DNA of 64,000 bases from GCA-2684655 sp045105235 (GTDB lineage: Bacteria; Planctomycetota; UBA1135; UBA2386): assembly GCA_045105235.1 (NCBI GenBank), contig JBGCDH010000021.1:1-64000 (forward strand). The letters are read 5' to 3'. The position numbers were made by a program, and so were the translations under genes. This document shows, piece by piece, positions 9,476 through 20,510 of the stretch. Positions within the stretch are counted from its first letter, which is position 1. Each line of letters begins with the position of its first letter. The notes under the pieces are model-generated. The model saw only the letters and a program-made list of their open reading frames with translations, had not been told where the DNA came from and did not search any database.

Positions 9476-10102
9476 ATGACCGATAGCTACCGCACCCTGG
9501 CGCGCCCGCACGAGCACGAGCCCGACAAGATCAAGGGCTCGCGGCACATCGCCAACCTCTTCCCCGTCGCCGACGCCGGCGCGATCGAAGCGGCGCTCGA
9601 CTCGGTTCGCAAGCGGCTGGTCGGCGCCAACCACCATGCCTTCGCGTGGCGGCTTGGGCGCGGCGACAACGAGTTTCGCTACTCGGACGACGGCGAGCCG
9701 AGCGGCTCGGCCGGGCGCCCGATCCTGCAGCAGATCGACGGCCGCGCACTGACCGATGTGCTAGTCGTCGTGACGCGCTTTTTCGGCGGCACCAAACTCG
9801 GCACCGGCGGCCTCGTGCGCGCCTACGGCGGCGCAGCAGCCGCGGCGCTCGACCTCGCCGAGATCGTAGAAGTCGTGCCTCACGCCAAGGTCTCGATCCG
9901 GCACAGCTACGACGATTCGGGTGCGATCGCCTCGGTCCTCAGTGCATTTCAGCTGGAGCCGGAGTCGAGCGAATACGGCACCGACGTGACGCTGCTGGTC
10001 GCGGTCGAACAAACCCGCTGCGAAGAGTTCGTGCGTTCGCTAACCGATGCGACCGGCGCCCGCGCGCTGCTCAACGTCACGGCGAGCGACCGCGCGATCT
10101 GA
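9476..10102 (+). CDS. IMPACT/YigZ-family protein
   Basis: This 208-residue protein is about the usual length of the YigZ/IMPACT (UPF0029) family. Both signature blocks are present: DDGEPSGSAGRPIL (about residue 69) and VVVTRFFGGTKLGTGGLVRA (about 96-115). The second half has the ferredoxin-like C-terminal subdomain of the family (VSIRHSYDDSGAIASVL). Family members bind nucleic acid or ribosome-associated factors, and the bacterial role is not settled. It follows the lipoprotein gene by 33 nt on the same strand. It is cytoplasmic, with no signal. The assignment to family is firm. Confidence 0.92.
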   Translation: MTDSYRTLARPHEHEPDKIKGSRHIANLFPVADAGAIEAALDSVRKRLVGANHHAFAWRLGRGDNEFRYSDDGEPSGSAGRPILQQIDGRALTDVLVVVTRFFGGTKLGTGGLVRAYGGAAAAALDLAEIVEVVPHAKVSIRHSYDDSGAIASVLSAFQLEPESSEYGTDVTLLVAVEQTRCEEFVRSLTDATGARALLNVTASDRAI

Positions 10103-10145
10103 CGCGGAGCGCGCAAACCGGCTCAGGCCAGGCCGGCGCGACGCA

Positions 10146-12344
10146 CTAACGCGCTTGCTCGTGGATCACGACGCCGGCGTCGAATCGCTGCCCGGCGCTG
10201 AGCGGCGGCAGGCTGCCGGCGCTTGCGCCCTGCTGGACAACGCGCACACCCGGAGGAATGCCGTGCGCTTCAAAACGCCCCTCGCTGTCCGACCGAGCCG
10301 CAAAGATCCAGATGCCGGAGTCGGCGAGACGCTTCGGCGTCCAGCGCACCGTCGTATCGGCAAGGGTTTCGCCGCGAACGCCGACGAGCGTGCCGCGCAC
10401 GGTCGCTGCTGGCAGCAGCTCAACCGCGACGACAGCCGGGGCGGGATCGCTGGCGTCAATCTCCAACGCAGCGGCCAGCCACTTGCCACCCAGGGACACA
10501 CTCAGCCATGCGTCATAGACACCGGGCTCCAGCAGCGCGACATCCTCGACCAGCGGCGCAACACCGTCGCGAACCACCTCGATCGAATCGACGCGCCCTG
10601 TCGTTCGATGGCGAACCTGAAGCTGCTGCACGTGCACGGCATGGCCGGCATCGTCGCGCACGTCGAGCACCCGACGCACCCCCGGCACCACGGCGAGCGG
10701 CACTTCGACGACGCCGGCGATCTGCTCGATGCGCAAACGCACGACTTCACTGGCATCCACCCGCTGAATGCCTGCCGTACTGGCGAGCCCTTGCACCGGC
10801 TGCGCCTGCAGCTGCAGCGAGCCGCTCGGAACGCCGTGCAGAACAAACTCCTGACCAAACGGAACCCGCGCATACTCGGTCACCGCTTCGGCTGCGCTTT
10901 GACTATCTGGTTGGAACGCGATCGTGAGGATCGCTTCGGCTGCGCTACCCGCAGCAAACACGTCTTGCGCAGGCATCGCGACGGCGCCGGCCCGCAGCCC
11001 CACGCGCACGGTCGCGAGGGCCCCATCCATCGGCTGGACGGCACCGAGGTCGAGATCGTCATCCGGCGCGAGGCGAAACGTGCGGCTGGCAAAATAGACA
11101 TCCCGCCCACCCACCAACCAGCACGCGCGCAGCGCGAAAACCCCCGGCCGCACGTCTGCAAAGTGGAAGCGGCCGTTGTCGAGCGGCTGCGCATACTCGG
11201 CATCAAACGTCGTCACCTTCTCGACGCCATCGTCGCCGCCAGCCTGACGAATGCGCGCCAGCTTGACCGCTACGGATGATCGCTGAGCGCCGATCAGCCG
11301 CCCCCGCACCACGCCAGAACCGAGCCGTTGTGCGGCGCCCGACGCAGTTGCAGAAGCGACAACGTCGATCTGCCCCGACAAATTCTGCGGCGCGGCGGCC
11401 CCAAGCCGCACGCCGCCATCCACGACCTGCAGCCGCCCGCTCTCAAACGCGGGCGCCGGCTGTGCGTGCATGCTGCCCATGACGCCAAAGCGGTAGCCTG
11501 TTGCGGGCATCACGCGATCGAAACGAGCGAGGCCCTCGGCGTTGGTTTTGCAGGTCCAGGTCGCGACATCCAGGTGGTGTGAGGCCACGACAACACCCGG
11601 ACGAATGGCCTTCAGGCTCGGTGACATGCGGACCGTGCCGTCGGCCCCGACGCAGAGTTCGGGAGACAGCGCGAGCACGTCGTCGGGCACGCCAACCGCT
11701 CGAATCGATGCCCAGCCACGCCGCCAATCGCCACCGTTGGCGAGCGGCGGCAACAGAGCGACGGCTGCGTTGGCGATAGGCTCACCATCCCGACTCGTCA
11801 ATCGCACCGCCACTTTCCCGGCTGGCTGCAGAGCAAACGTCACCACGTGCTCGTCGCGGGCGTCTGCGGATACCGCGCGGGCAGCCTGCTCAACAAGCGA
11901 TTCGGTGAGGTTGCCGTACAGGCTGACGTAGCCGGCGCAGCGAACGCGCACGTGGACATCGCCGACAACATGCGCGGGCCAAGCGGCCGTCCCGCGCGGC
12001 CCTGCCTGGATCGCGACGTGGCCTCGGCCGTCCCCGTCCGCCAGCAGCTCAATGGTGGCGCCGCCTGCGAGCGGCAGCAGACTTTGTCCATCGACAACGC
12101 GCAGCCGGCAGGCCGACGCGTTGGCATCCACACGATCGGCAGCGGCGCCGCGAGCAACCGCGTCCCCGGTACCGTTCGCCGTGTCGATCGCCGATGCCGG
12201 CACTCGCTGTGTTGCATCGCTCGCGGGTGGAGCCATCCAATGGGGAGAATCGGCATCGCGCCGGTTGAGCGCAACGAGTGCGACAGCACCCGCCACGACC
12301 AACACGAACAGCGCGACCCGAAGAACTTCGGGTCGGTTCTTCAT
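10146..12344 (-). CDS. Membrane-anchored protein with carboxypeptidase-regulatory-like (CNA-B type) beta domains
   Basis: This 732-residue protein starts at ATG 12344, chosen because it gives a short basic N-terminus and one membrane helix (VLRVALFVLVVAGAVALVAL). It also overlaps the upstream stop by one base (TAATG), a sign of translational coupling. The remainder is an extracytoplasmic chain of Ig-like modules of the carboxypeptidase-regulatory-like kind: repeated gly/val-rich strands ending in F-x-x-x-x-P-G type turns (AEGLARFDRVMPATGYRFGV; NGRFHFADVRPGVFALRA; EGRFEAHGIPPGVRVV). Four or five such modules can be counted. It is probably an envelope structural or adhesion protein and shows no enzyme motif. 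It forms an operon with the secreted protein gene at 12344-13003. Confidence 0.78.
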   Translation of the reverse strand: MKNRPEVLRVALFVLVVAGAVALVALNRRDADSPHWMAPPASDATQRVPASAIDTANGTGDAVARGAAADRVDANASACRLRVVDGQSLLPLAGGATIELLADGDGRGHVAIQAGPRGTAAWPAHVVGDVHVRVRCAGYVSLYGNLTESLVEQAARAVSADARDEHVVTFALQPAGKVAVRLTSRDGEPIANAAVALLPPLANGGDWRRGWASIRAVGVPDDVLALSPELCVGADGTVRMSPSLKAIRPGVVVASHHLDVATWTCKTNAEGLARFDRVMPATGYRFGVMGSMHAQPAPAFESGRLQVVDGGVRLGAAAPQNLSGQIDVVASATASGAAQRLGSGVVRGRLIGAQRSSVAVKLARIRQAGGDDGVEKVTTFDAEYAQPLDNGRFHFADVRPGVFALRACWLVGGRDVYFASRTFRLAPDDDLDLGAVQPMDGALATVRVGLRAGAVAMPAQDVFAAGSAAEAILTIAFQPDSQSAAEAVTEYARVPFGQEFVLHGVPSGSLQLQAQPVQGLASTAGIQRVDASEVVRLRIEQIAGVVEVPLAVVPGVRRVLDVRDDAGHAVHVQQLQVRHRTTGRVDSIEVVRDGVAPLVEDVALLEPGVYDAWLSVSLGGKWLAAALEIDASDPAPAVVAVELLPAATVRGTLVGVRGETLADTTVRWTPKRLADSGIWIFAARSDSEGRFEAHGIPPGVRVVQQGASAGSLPPLSAGQRFDAGVVIHEQAR

Positions 12345-13003
12345 TAGAACAGGGTGACGGTGCCCGAGGCGTCCGCCGAAGCGTTGAGATTGATGACGTC
12401 GCCGAACGAGGTCAACGTGCCCCAGGCGCGCGACCCGGCGCTCATGTTGACGCGGAACGACGTCTGGTTCGTGGCGGTTGCCGTTGCGGAGACCGGCAGC
12501 GTCATCATCGTTGGGAACGCCGGGGGCGGCACGGCGCTCGCGGCTGCGGTCGCACGCTGCCAGCCGAACAGCGGGCACGTCACGGCGACGGTCGCCGTTG
12601 CGGCACCGGAGTAACCAGCGCCAAACAGCGTGGCCGAAGCGTTGACGGGCTGCGCGTTGAGCGTCACGAAAACACTGCCGCCCGTTGGGTGGCTGTAGAA
12701 TTCGATGTCGCCCTCGACGGCGGAGCTGCCTTCCGTGTGCGTGCCACCGCCGAAGTGCGTGCCGTTGATCGATGCCGAAGCAATCGTGCCGAAGCCTGAG
12801 GGGTTCTGGTTGGTGCCAACCTCGGCCGAGCAAGAGCCGCCAATAGCAACGCCCGCGCCGTTGTTCGAGCTGAAGTTGTTGATGGTCTGGTCACTGCCTT
12901 CGGTAACCGTCCAACCATTGCTGATCGAAACGATGATGTCGCTTTGGGCAGAAAGGCCAGCCGCGCAGACGAGAGCGGCGAGGGCAGAAGAGAGGAGTTT
13001 CAT
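12344..13003 (-). CDS. Small secreted protein, Ser/Thr/Ala-rich, unknown function
   Basis: This 219-residue protein has a clean signal peptide (MKLLSSALAALVCAAGLSAQ, cleavage after SAQ). The mature part is low in charge and rich in Ser, Thr, Ala, Gly and Asn, with alternating patterns typical of a secreted beta protein. Two pairs of Cys may form disulphides (GSCSAEV and VTCPLFG). A TAGGACC box lies about 13 bases upstream of the ATG. It overlaps the downstream membrane-anchored gene by one base, so the two are probably translated together. No homologous family is recognised by eye. Confidence 0.75.
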   Translation of the reverse strand: MKLLSSALAALVCAAGLSAQSDIIVSISNGWTVTEGSDQTINNFSSNNGAGVAIGGSCSAEVGTNQNPSGFGTIASASINGTHFGGGTHTEGSSAVEGDIEFYSHPTGGSVFVTLNAQPVNASATLFGAGYSGAATATVAVTCPLFGWQRATAAASAVPPPAFPTMMTLPVSATATATNQTSFRVNMSAGSRAWGTLTSFGDVINLNASADASGTVTLF

Positions 13004-13209
13004 AGGTAAGGTCCTAGTTCTGGAACTTGCGGGATGTGGCGCGCAAACACACGCGCCAGCCGCTGGACCACGTTTCGAATCGCGACATCGTCACGAACTG
13101 TCTCGGAATTTTTGGCACCGCAGCGCCTTGCCGGACGCACGACAAAAATCCTCACTTCGCGCAAACCTATTGGCGCGTGCGCGACGTCGTCTAGCGCAGC
13201 CGCGATCCG

Positions 13210-13785
13210 TCACGCAAATGCGCGCACGAGCGCGAACACCACCACGACAGCAACCAGCGCAGTGACCAGCCACGGTCCGACTCCGCGCACGAAACGCATC
13301 GTCCCGCTGGAGAAGGGCTCGTCGTCGAGCGCCTCGTCGAGACGCACATCGGCGGACACCGGTTCGGCCGCCGCGGTTTCGTTCGCGGCCGTTTCGTCAG
13401 CGGCCGTTTCGTCAGCGGTCTGGCCCACCACCGCTTCAGAGGCGGCAACCAAATACTCGGCGATGACCGGCACAGCCTCGGCAACCTCTTCCTCGCGCAC
13501 GGCAACAAACGGCCGCGGATCGCCACCGCGCGCGCGCGACAGCGTCGCCGGCGAACGCGGCCCCGGCTCTTCGTTGGCCACGGCCGTGAAGCCTTGCTCG
13601 CACAGGTATTCGGCGAGCGCCCGCGCCTCGCCGGCATCCTCGGCGACATGCACCTCGACGAAGTGCCCCGCCAACGCCGTGCTGTGACGGGTGCCGCGCA
13701 GCAGCTTCCAAACGGTCCAAAACACCGCCGCCACTACAACCACGGGAACAAGCCGCGTGGCGTCGAACGAGAGCAACACCATCAA
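13210..13785 (-). CDS. Two-helix membrane protein with DUF2007-like segment
   Basis: This 191-residue protein has a membrane helix at each end (LVPVVVVAAVFWTVWKLL near 11-28; WLVTALVAVVVVFALVRAF at the C-terminus). Between them lies a soluble part whose start, FVEVHVAEDAGEARALAEYL, and FVAVREEEVAEAVPVIAEYL resemble the DUF2007 fold (putative signal-transducing domain). A spacer of acidic TAADE-type repeats follows, encoded by a 15-bp tandem DNA repeat at about 13370-13414 (GCGGCCGTTTCGTCA on the plus strand). The initiator could be either of the first two Met codons. Function is unknown. Confidence 0.65.
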   Translation of the reverse strand: MMVLLSFDATRLVPVVVVAAVFWTVWKLLRGTRHSTALAGHFVEVHVAEDAGEARALAEYLCEQGFTAVANEEPGPRSPATLSRARGGDPRPFVAVREEEVAEAVPVIAEYLVAASEAVVGQTADETAADETAANETAAAEPVSADVRLDEALDDEPFSSGTMRFVRGVGPWLVTALVAVVVVFALVRAFA

Positions 13786-13992
13786 AGCATGCTAGCGGGT
13801 CGTGATGTGGCCCACGCCAGCAGCGGTAGGTTCCGCGCGCTATTGTTTGCGAAGCCGCACGCGCTCGACGACGCGCCAACCATCGCGCAGTTTCTTGGAA
13901 CCCAAGCGATGCCACCGGAACCTATTCGTCGTGGATCCCGTTCGAGCGCAGCATCCGCCAACAAGCTCGGCGAGCAACAAACCAAACACACC

Positions 13993-14199
13993 ATGAAGCG
14001 AAACAACCCAATGCTGCGCGACAAGCGCGGCTTTGCGCTGATCGAGTATGGCCTGCTGATTGCCGGCGTCGCGCTCGTGAGGGCCGCCGCCACGTCCATG
14101 TTCGGCCACAAGACGTCGGACCTGATCGGAGCCACGGCATCGATCCTGCCCGGCGCGCACGACGACGACAACGGCCCGATTATGAGTTCGGCGAAGTAG
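13993..14199 (+). CDS. Flp/Fap-type pilin subunit, isolated
   Basis: This 68-residue product has the layout of a type IVb Flp pilin: short basic leader (MKRNNPMLRDKRG), then the processing and assembly motif GFALIEYGLLIAGVAL, with the Glu-Tyr pair conserved in Flp pilins, in a single hydrophobic helix. An acidic tail follows (AHDDDNGPI). Flp pilins are cleaved after Gly by a prepilin peptidase and assembled by the Tad secretion machinery. No tad or cpa gene is visible in this window, so it is an orphan copy or served by a distant locus. Its last codons overlap the start of a GTPase remnant in another frame, so the C-terminal few residues (MSSAK) may be a product of that junction. Confidence 0.72.
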   Translation: MKRNNPMLRDKRGFALIEYGLLIAGVALVRAAATSMFGHKTSDLIGATASILPGAHDDDNGPIMSSAK

Positions 14200-14918
14200 G
14201 CATCGACGGCAGCCTGCTGACGGGCGCCGTTGCGGATCCCCGTGGCATCTTCGTGCGAGAGGTTCCAGGTGGCTGCATGTGCTGCGCATCGGACATCCCG
14301 ATGCAGATCGCTTTGCACATGCTGCTCGCGGAGGCGAAGCCCGATCGGTATGACGGCGACAGCCTCGAGCATCTGCGGCGCTACCTGCATCACGCCACCG
14401 AACTCGGCGACAAGCCGCTGTTCCAAGTCGAGCGCGGAGCGCTTCGGCGCGAATGGCTAGACATGCCCGCGAACCCGAACCACCGGCCGATCGGGCATGC
14501 GCACGACCGGCCGCCATCCGGCGAAGGACTGCAGCTCCCCGCAACCCCAGAGCTTCCTGCGTCTGGCTACACCCGCATCGACAACAGCGGCGAGGGCTAC
14601 TTCAGCCACGGCTGGATGTTCGATCCATCGTGGACGTTTGACCAGAGCAAGCTCGACGCGCTTCTGCTGGGGCTCGAAGCCGAGCGTGTCGAAGCGGTCT
14701 TCATCACCGATCGAGGGGTCACCGCCTACAACATGGCCGACGGCGTCCTGACCAAGTCTCCGCTCGACGGGAGCCTCGACAGCCGGGTCGAGGTGTTGCG
14801 CGCAGCCCAGCGGCCGGCCCCGCCGCCGCCGCCGCCAGAGCAATGGCTGCCGGAGCAAGATCTCCTGGAGCAACAGCTGCTGGGCTGCGTGATCTCGCGG
14901 CGACCCGATCCGAGCTGA
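14184..14918 (+). pseudogene. Remnant of a COG0523 (CobW-like, G3E) GTPase lacking the P-loop and a central segment
   Basis: The frame entering at about 14184 reads EFGEVGIDG, then VREVPGGCMCC (about 14250-14285), which are the switch region and GCxCC metal-binding motif of COG0523 metallochaperone GTPases. The expected Walker A segment (GxxGxGKT, about 25-40 residues earlier) is absent: upstream bases belong to the pilin gene. After LLAEAKPDR the family normally continues with the EPTG block, a second hydrophobic strand and the NKxD motif. Here the sequence jumps directly to YDGDSLEHLRRYL and the C-terminal domain (PLFQVERGALRREWLD; SGYTRIDNSGEGYFSHGW). So two deletions, one at the 5' junction and one internal and in frame, have removed nucleotide binding. 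The distal frame stays open to a stop at 14918. It cannot be a working GTPase, although the C-terminal domain could still be translated from GTG 14253. Confidence 0.7.
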
Positions 14919-15102
14919 GCGATCGCCACAATCGGGATGGGCGCATCTGGCCGCTCTGTAACGTCGCGGCTGCTCCTGCTTGGCGGCCATCACACGTGAT
15001 GCCTGCGCAATCCGATACGGCTGCGCAATCTGTGGCGTGTTAGGTTGCCCGAGCCTGTTGGGCTGCCCGCGAGAAGAGCCGCGAAGGCTGATGGCCACGA
15101 GA

Positions 15103-15179
15103 TGGTACACCCGTCAGGAGTCGAACCTGAAACCTCCTGATCCGTAGTCAGGTGCTCTATCCAATTGAGCTACGGGTGC
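15103..15179 (-). tRNA. tRNA-Arg (anticodon ACG)
   Basis: On the minus strand the 77-nt sequence folds as a complete cloverleaf. The acceptor arm is GCACCCG with CGGGTGT (terminal G.U pair), the D arm is GCTC/GAGC, the anticodon stem CCTGA/TCAGG has loop CTACGGA (anticodon ACG), and the T arm TCAGG/CCTGA has loop TTCGACT. The 3' CCA is encoded (15103-15105 complement). ACG reads CGU/CGC/CGA after A-to-I editing by TadA. It lies antiparallel to pckA. Confidence 0.96.
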
Positions 15180-15481
15180 GCCGTTGCGGCGAGCAAGTTA
15201 GCCATGCTCGCGTCGCGGCGCAAGCGCTTTTCATCACGCATGCGCTCCGCTCCGGGTTCGGCCCCGTGCTTGCTGCCACGCTCTCCGCCGGCCAAGGGCT
15301 TGGTGGAGATCTCGACCGCACCGCGGAGTCGGCAATCCGCTCTGCCGCTCGGCACCCGCGGCCGCCAACTTCGGTCACAACCGAGACCCCGGGACCCTGG
15401 ACCTACCCCCCGGTGCCGTCTAACCTGCTTCGCCCGATTCGGACAGGCCGGATCGCTCCTTCCGCACTGCACCAGTCCCCC

Positions 15482-17077
<1,596 letters not shown>

Positions 17078-17209
17078 TCTAGCGTAGTGCTTCGTCGCAA
17101 GGCGCTGCCAAAGAGCCGTGATCTGAGCTAGCGCCAGTGCCGGTCTCGCAGACGCGCGAGCGGCCGTGATTGTGCGAAACCAACACGGCCGCGCGGACTA
17201 GTCCGAGGT

Positions 17210-18310
17210 GTGCAAGGCAGCCACGGGAACTTCGGCGAAGCGGCTGCGGCCGTTACGAGGGGCGCGGGCGCCGCATCGCGGCCAGCCCGCAAGCACCGCC
17301 AGCGCCGCACCCTGATCTTCGCCGCTCTCGCCGTGTGCGGATCCCTGCTGCTGGCCGAAGTCGGGCTGCGCACCGTCGCCTGGGCTGCCGGCCGACCGCG
17401 CGGCATCCACTACGATCCCGACCTTGGTTGGCGCATGGTCGCAGACCTGACCAAATCCGGCGAACTGTGGAGCAACAAGACGCCGTGCCAAACCAATAGC
17501 AGCGGCTGGCGCGATGCGCCGTTTTTGCCCAAACGGCCCGGCCACCGCCGCATCCTGGCACTCGGGGACTCCATGACGTTTGGCGCCAACGTCGACTACG
17601 GCGAGCGCTTCACCGAGCTGCTCGAAGACGAACGGACCGACGTGCTCAACATGGGCGTCTGCGCCTACGGCCCCGACCAGCACGTGCTCGTCTACGAACA
17701 CGAAGGCCATCGCTACGGCGCCGACATCGTGCTGCTGCAGATCACCCACTACAACGATCTTGAGGACCTTCGCTGTGCGCGCAAGGCGGGCTGGAGCAAA
17801 CCGTACTTCACGATGGCGGACGACGAACCGGGAGCGAGCGCGCTGCAGCTCAACCGTCGTTCCGGCTTCAGCAGCTGGCCCGAGCAACTGCGATCGAGCT
17901 GCTACATCGCCGAACTCGCCATGCAGCTCCTGGAGCGCAATCGGCCGGCAGCGGAACACGCTGCCGCCTGGCGGGACGATGGCGACAGCGGGCCAGCCAC
18001 GGCACCGGATACGGTGCCGCTATTCGCCGCGCTGGTGGAGCGGCTCGACAGGGCCGTCACCCAAGACGGCGCCAAGCTGCTCGTCGTCTTTGAGAGCAAC
18101 CGCGACGACGAGCCAGCTTCGATCACGCGCGGCAACGAGCGCATGCAGGCAGCCGTGCAGCGGGCCGGTATCCAGTCGTTTGTCCTACAGCTCGCTGCCG
18201 GCGGCGCGAGCGACGCCGAGCTGTTTCTGCCGTGTGGTCACTGGTCGCCCGCTGCGCAGCGCATTGTGGCGGCGCAGCTCAACGCCGAGTTCGAACGCCG
18301 AGGCTGGTGA
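17210..18310 (+). CDS. SGNH/GDSL-type hydrolase, membrane-anchored
   Basis: This 366-residue protein starts at GTG 17210 (start uncertain). An N-terminal signal-anchor (TLIFAALAVCGSLLLAEVGL, about residues 34-53) precedes the hydrolase domain. Block I is LALGDSMTFG with the nucleophile Ser121. Block II has GVCAYGPDQ, block III-like THYNDLED, and block V is CGHWSPAAQ, carrying the catalytic His where D-x-x-H is usual. The domain therefore probably faces the periplasm. Related planctomycete SGNH proteins act on acyl or acetyl groups, but the substrate here cannot be told. The gene converges on the helical-repeat gene at 18531. Confidence 0.82.
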   Translation: MQGSHGNFGEAAAAVTRGAGAASRPARKHRQRRTLIFAALAVCGSLLLAEVGLRTVAWAAGRPRGIHYDPDLGWRMVADLTKSGELWSNKTPCQTNSSGWRDAPFLPKRPGHRRILALGDSMTFGANVDYGERFTELLEDERTDVLNMGVCAYGPDQHVLVYEHEGHRYGADIVLLQITHYNDLEDLRCARKAGWSKPYFTMADDEPGASALQLNRRSGFSSWPEQLRSSCYIAELAMQLLERNRPAAEHAAAWRDDGDSGPATAPDTVPLFAALVERLDRAVTQDGAKLLVVFESNRDDEPASITRGNERMQAAVQRAGIQSFVLQLAAGGASDAELFLPCGHWSPAAQRIVAAQLNAEFERRGW

Positions 18311-18454
18311 TCGTTGCGCCTGCCTCGGCGCTTCCTGGCTGCTGCTAGCGTCGTGCATCTGATATCGGGGGCATTCTGCCGGCACGAAGCCGCCCGTCGC
18401 GGCGCTGCTGCTCCTCGGCAGACAGGCTCCCCGGCAGACAGTATGCAACATGCA

Positions 18455-18478
18455 TTCGTCGCAGCACCTTGCGACGAA
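18455..18478. terminator. Hairpin between convergent genes, likely bidirectional terminator
   Basis: There is a perfect 9-bp inverted repeat TTCGTCGCA / TGCGACGAA with a 6-base loop, midway between the convergent stops at 18310 and 18531. There is no T-run, so termination would rely on the hairpin or Rho. The placement is the main argument. Confidence 0.45.
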
Positions 18479-18530
18479 CGCCTTCGCATCCTGGATACCG
18501 CGAGCGTCGTCGCGGGCCGCGCATATGCCG

Positions 18531-20510
18531 CTAGCGAAGTGAGCGCACCATGCTCGACACATCAAACGACGCCTCTTCTGCGAGCGTCGCGGCGCGCGTA
18601 TCGCGCTTCGCCGCACTGCGCAGAGCCGCGTAGGCCGCTCGCCGTGTCTCCGCGTCGCGCGCTGTCGTGCACTCGGCGATGGCGCGCAGCAGGGACTCAG
18701 ACCATGTCGGCAGCGACCGTGCCGCCGCCAGAGCGGCGCGGCGCTGCCACGCAGGCTCTTGCGCAGACTCGGCTCGCAGCGTCTTGAGCACGGCCGCGTG
18801 CAGCTGCTCGGGCTTGCCGTGCACGGCCCGGAACATGCACCGTTCGCCAAGTGCCGCCCGGAGCCCACGCGGCGCGGCAACACCCTGGCCGCTGCGATGG
18901 AAAAGCTCCGTCGCAACTTCGGCCGAGACGTGCTCGGGCAAGTCGCTCAGCAGTTCTTGGTAGTCGCCAGCATCGGCAGCCATGGAGAGCAGTCGGCGCA
19001 GCGCGGCGCGCGCGATGCACGGATTGGAATCGCGGCACCAGTCGTGCAGCACGCGGGCTTCGACGGCCTCTTCGCCAAGCGGATGCATCGCCAAGACCGT
19101 GCACGCAAGCTGCTGCCGGCACGCGAGACCGCGCTCCCGCGGCACCGCCGCCAGCAGCGCCGCCAGCAAGCCGTTGCCCGCGTCGCGATCGCCGGAGCCG
19201 ACACGCCCGAGCGTTCGCCAAAGGCGCAGCGCATCCACGGCGGCGAGTCCGTCGGTTTTAAGCTCGGCCGGCCGCAGCCATGGAACGCCCGGGAGTGGGC
19301 TCGGCAACCGCTCGATCCGATGGCGCGCGGCAAATGTCGCAGCCTTGCCGATTCCCTTGTGGACGAGATGCTGCTCGTACCACGCAAGGCGCGCCTCCGG
19401 CAGCTTGGGCAGAATCGACACCAGCACGCCGACGACCGCTAGCTGCCACCGGGTGAGTCTGGGCGCAGCCTCCCAACCTTCGGGGTGGCGCGCATACCAG
19501 CCGAACATTCTCTTCGCGTCGGCAGGCTGTACGCGCGGCGCCGCAAGCACGTGGCAAAGCAACATCAGTTCTGCATCGATCTGACATGCGAACAGCTTGC
19601 CAAGCGTGTCGCCGTCACCGTCAAGAGCCGCGAAGGCCAGGTAGGCGGCCTCGCGATCCGGCGGCGTATCGAAAGGCAGCACCCACTTGGCCGTCGGTGT
19701 CAGCAGGCGCCTCGGCTTCCAATCACCAGCCGTCAGCGATTCGGCCGATTCATCGAGTCGCGACAAGCCCGCCGCGATCAGCCGTCGCTTGACGTCTTGA
19801 CCTGCACTGCTGCCGGCGACGCCTTCGCCGACGGCGGACGGAGTGGGCAGGCCGTCGCAAAGCCACACGAGGTGCGAAAAAGCCGCCGCAAAGATGTCGC
19901 GGTCGTCGTGCTGAAGCATCTCTTCGAGCAGCTCAATCGAGCGCCCCGCCCGCATCGTGTGCAGCAGGTGGCCGTCGAGCGCCGACAGCGCGCGACGCGA
20001 AACCAACAGGTCCTCATCGCCGAGCATGCTGCTGTAGGCGAGCGTGATCATGGCGTCGCCACCGACCCTCGGGATGCGCGCGATGGACCGAAAGCCGGTC
20101 CAGAGTCGCTCGCTGTGCCAAGCCGCTGGATCGCGTTCTCGCCCCCTGGACGGCGGACGCCGCTCGGGTCTGCGCCGATGCTCCAGTGCCTCGCGCAGCC
20201 GAGACATCACGGCGCGCTCCCGCGCGCGACGGGTATGCGCGCCCGCAAACGTCTCTTTGATCGCCAGCTTCATCTCCTGTCGAAGCTGGACCAAACGCTG
20301 CCACTTCCGTTCCGCCGGCAACTGCGGCACCTCGACACGCACAGCGGTAGTAGCTGGGCGCTGCGCAGCCGTGGCCGGTTGACCGGACGACTCCGCCTGC
20401 TGTTCGCGCGCAGGTTGGCCAGCAGACTGGCCAACGGAATGACTAGCCGGCACCGCACGAACCAGCAAACTGGCAAGCAGCAAAAGCAGCCCGAGCGCAG
20501 CGGCCCCCAC
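18531..20510 (-). CDS. Large membrane-anchored helical-repeat (HEAT-like) protein
   Basis: I place the start at GTG 20510, immediately before the only hydrophobic segment (AAALGLLLLLASLLVRAVPA). The frame is open further upstream but that part is compositionally unlike protein. This gives 659 residues. After a Gln/Ser linker comes a coiled, basic region (RKWQRLVQLRQEMKLAIKET) and then about 500 residues of Leu/Ala-rich helices with the pairing expected of HEAT/armadillo repeats (EARVLHDWCRDSNPCIARAALRRLL repeats the pattern at intervals of about 35-40). No catalytic motif is seen. A scaffold role in the envelope is likely. Start and family are both uncertain. Confidence 0.62.
   Translation of the reverse strand: MGAAALGLLLLLASLLVRAVPASHSVGQSAGQPAREQQAESSGQPATAAQRPATTAVRVEVPQLPAERKWQRLVQLRQEMKLAIKETFAGAHTRRARERAVMSRLREALEHRRRPERRPPSRGRERDPAAWHSERLWTGFRSIARIPRVGGDAMITLAYSSMLGDEDLLVSRRALSALDGHLLHTMRAGRSIELLEEMLQHDDRDIFAAAFSHLVWLCDGLPTPSAVGEGVAGSSAGQDVKRRLIAAGLSRLDESAESLTAGDWKPRRLLTPTAKWVLPFDTPPDREAAYLAFAALDGDGDTLGKLFACQIDAELMLLCHVLAAPRVQPADAKRMFGWYARHPEGWEAAPRLTRWQLAVVGVLVSILPKLPEARLAWYEQHLVHKGIGKAATFAARHRIERLPSPLPGVPWLRPAELKTDGLAAVDALRLWRTLGRVGSGDRDAGNGLLAALLAAVPRERGLACRQQLACTVLAMHPLGEEAVEARVLHDWCRDSNPCIARAALRRLLSMAADAGDYQELLSDLPEHVSAEVATELFHRSGQGVAAPRGLRAALGERCMFRAVHGKPEQLHAAVLKTLRAESAQEPAWQRRAALAAARSLPTWSESLLRAIAECTTARDAETRRAAYAALRSAAKRDTRAATLAEEASFDVSSMVRSLR

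Noticed and set aside
13895..13925. GGAACC boxes upstream of the pilin as an ECF sigma promoter
   Set aside because: No matching -10 element at the right distance.
14988..15001. Palindrome CATCAC-AC-GTGATG between the GTPase remnant and the tRNA
   Set aside because: Short; no gene nearby clearly needs an operator there. Kept only as a note.
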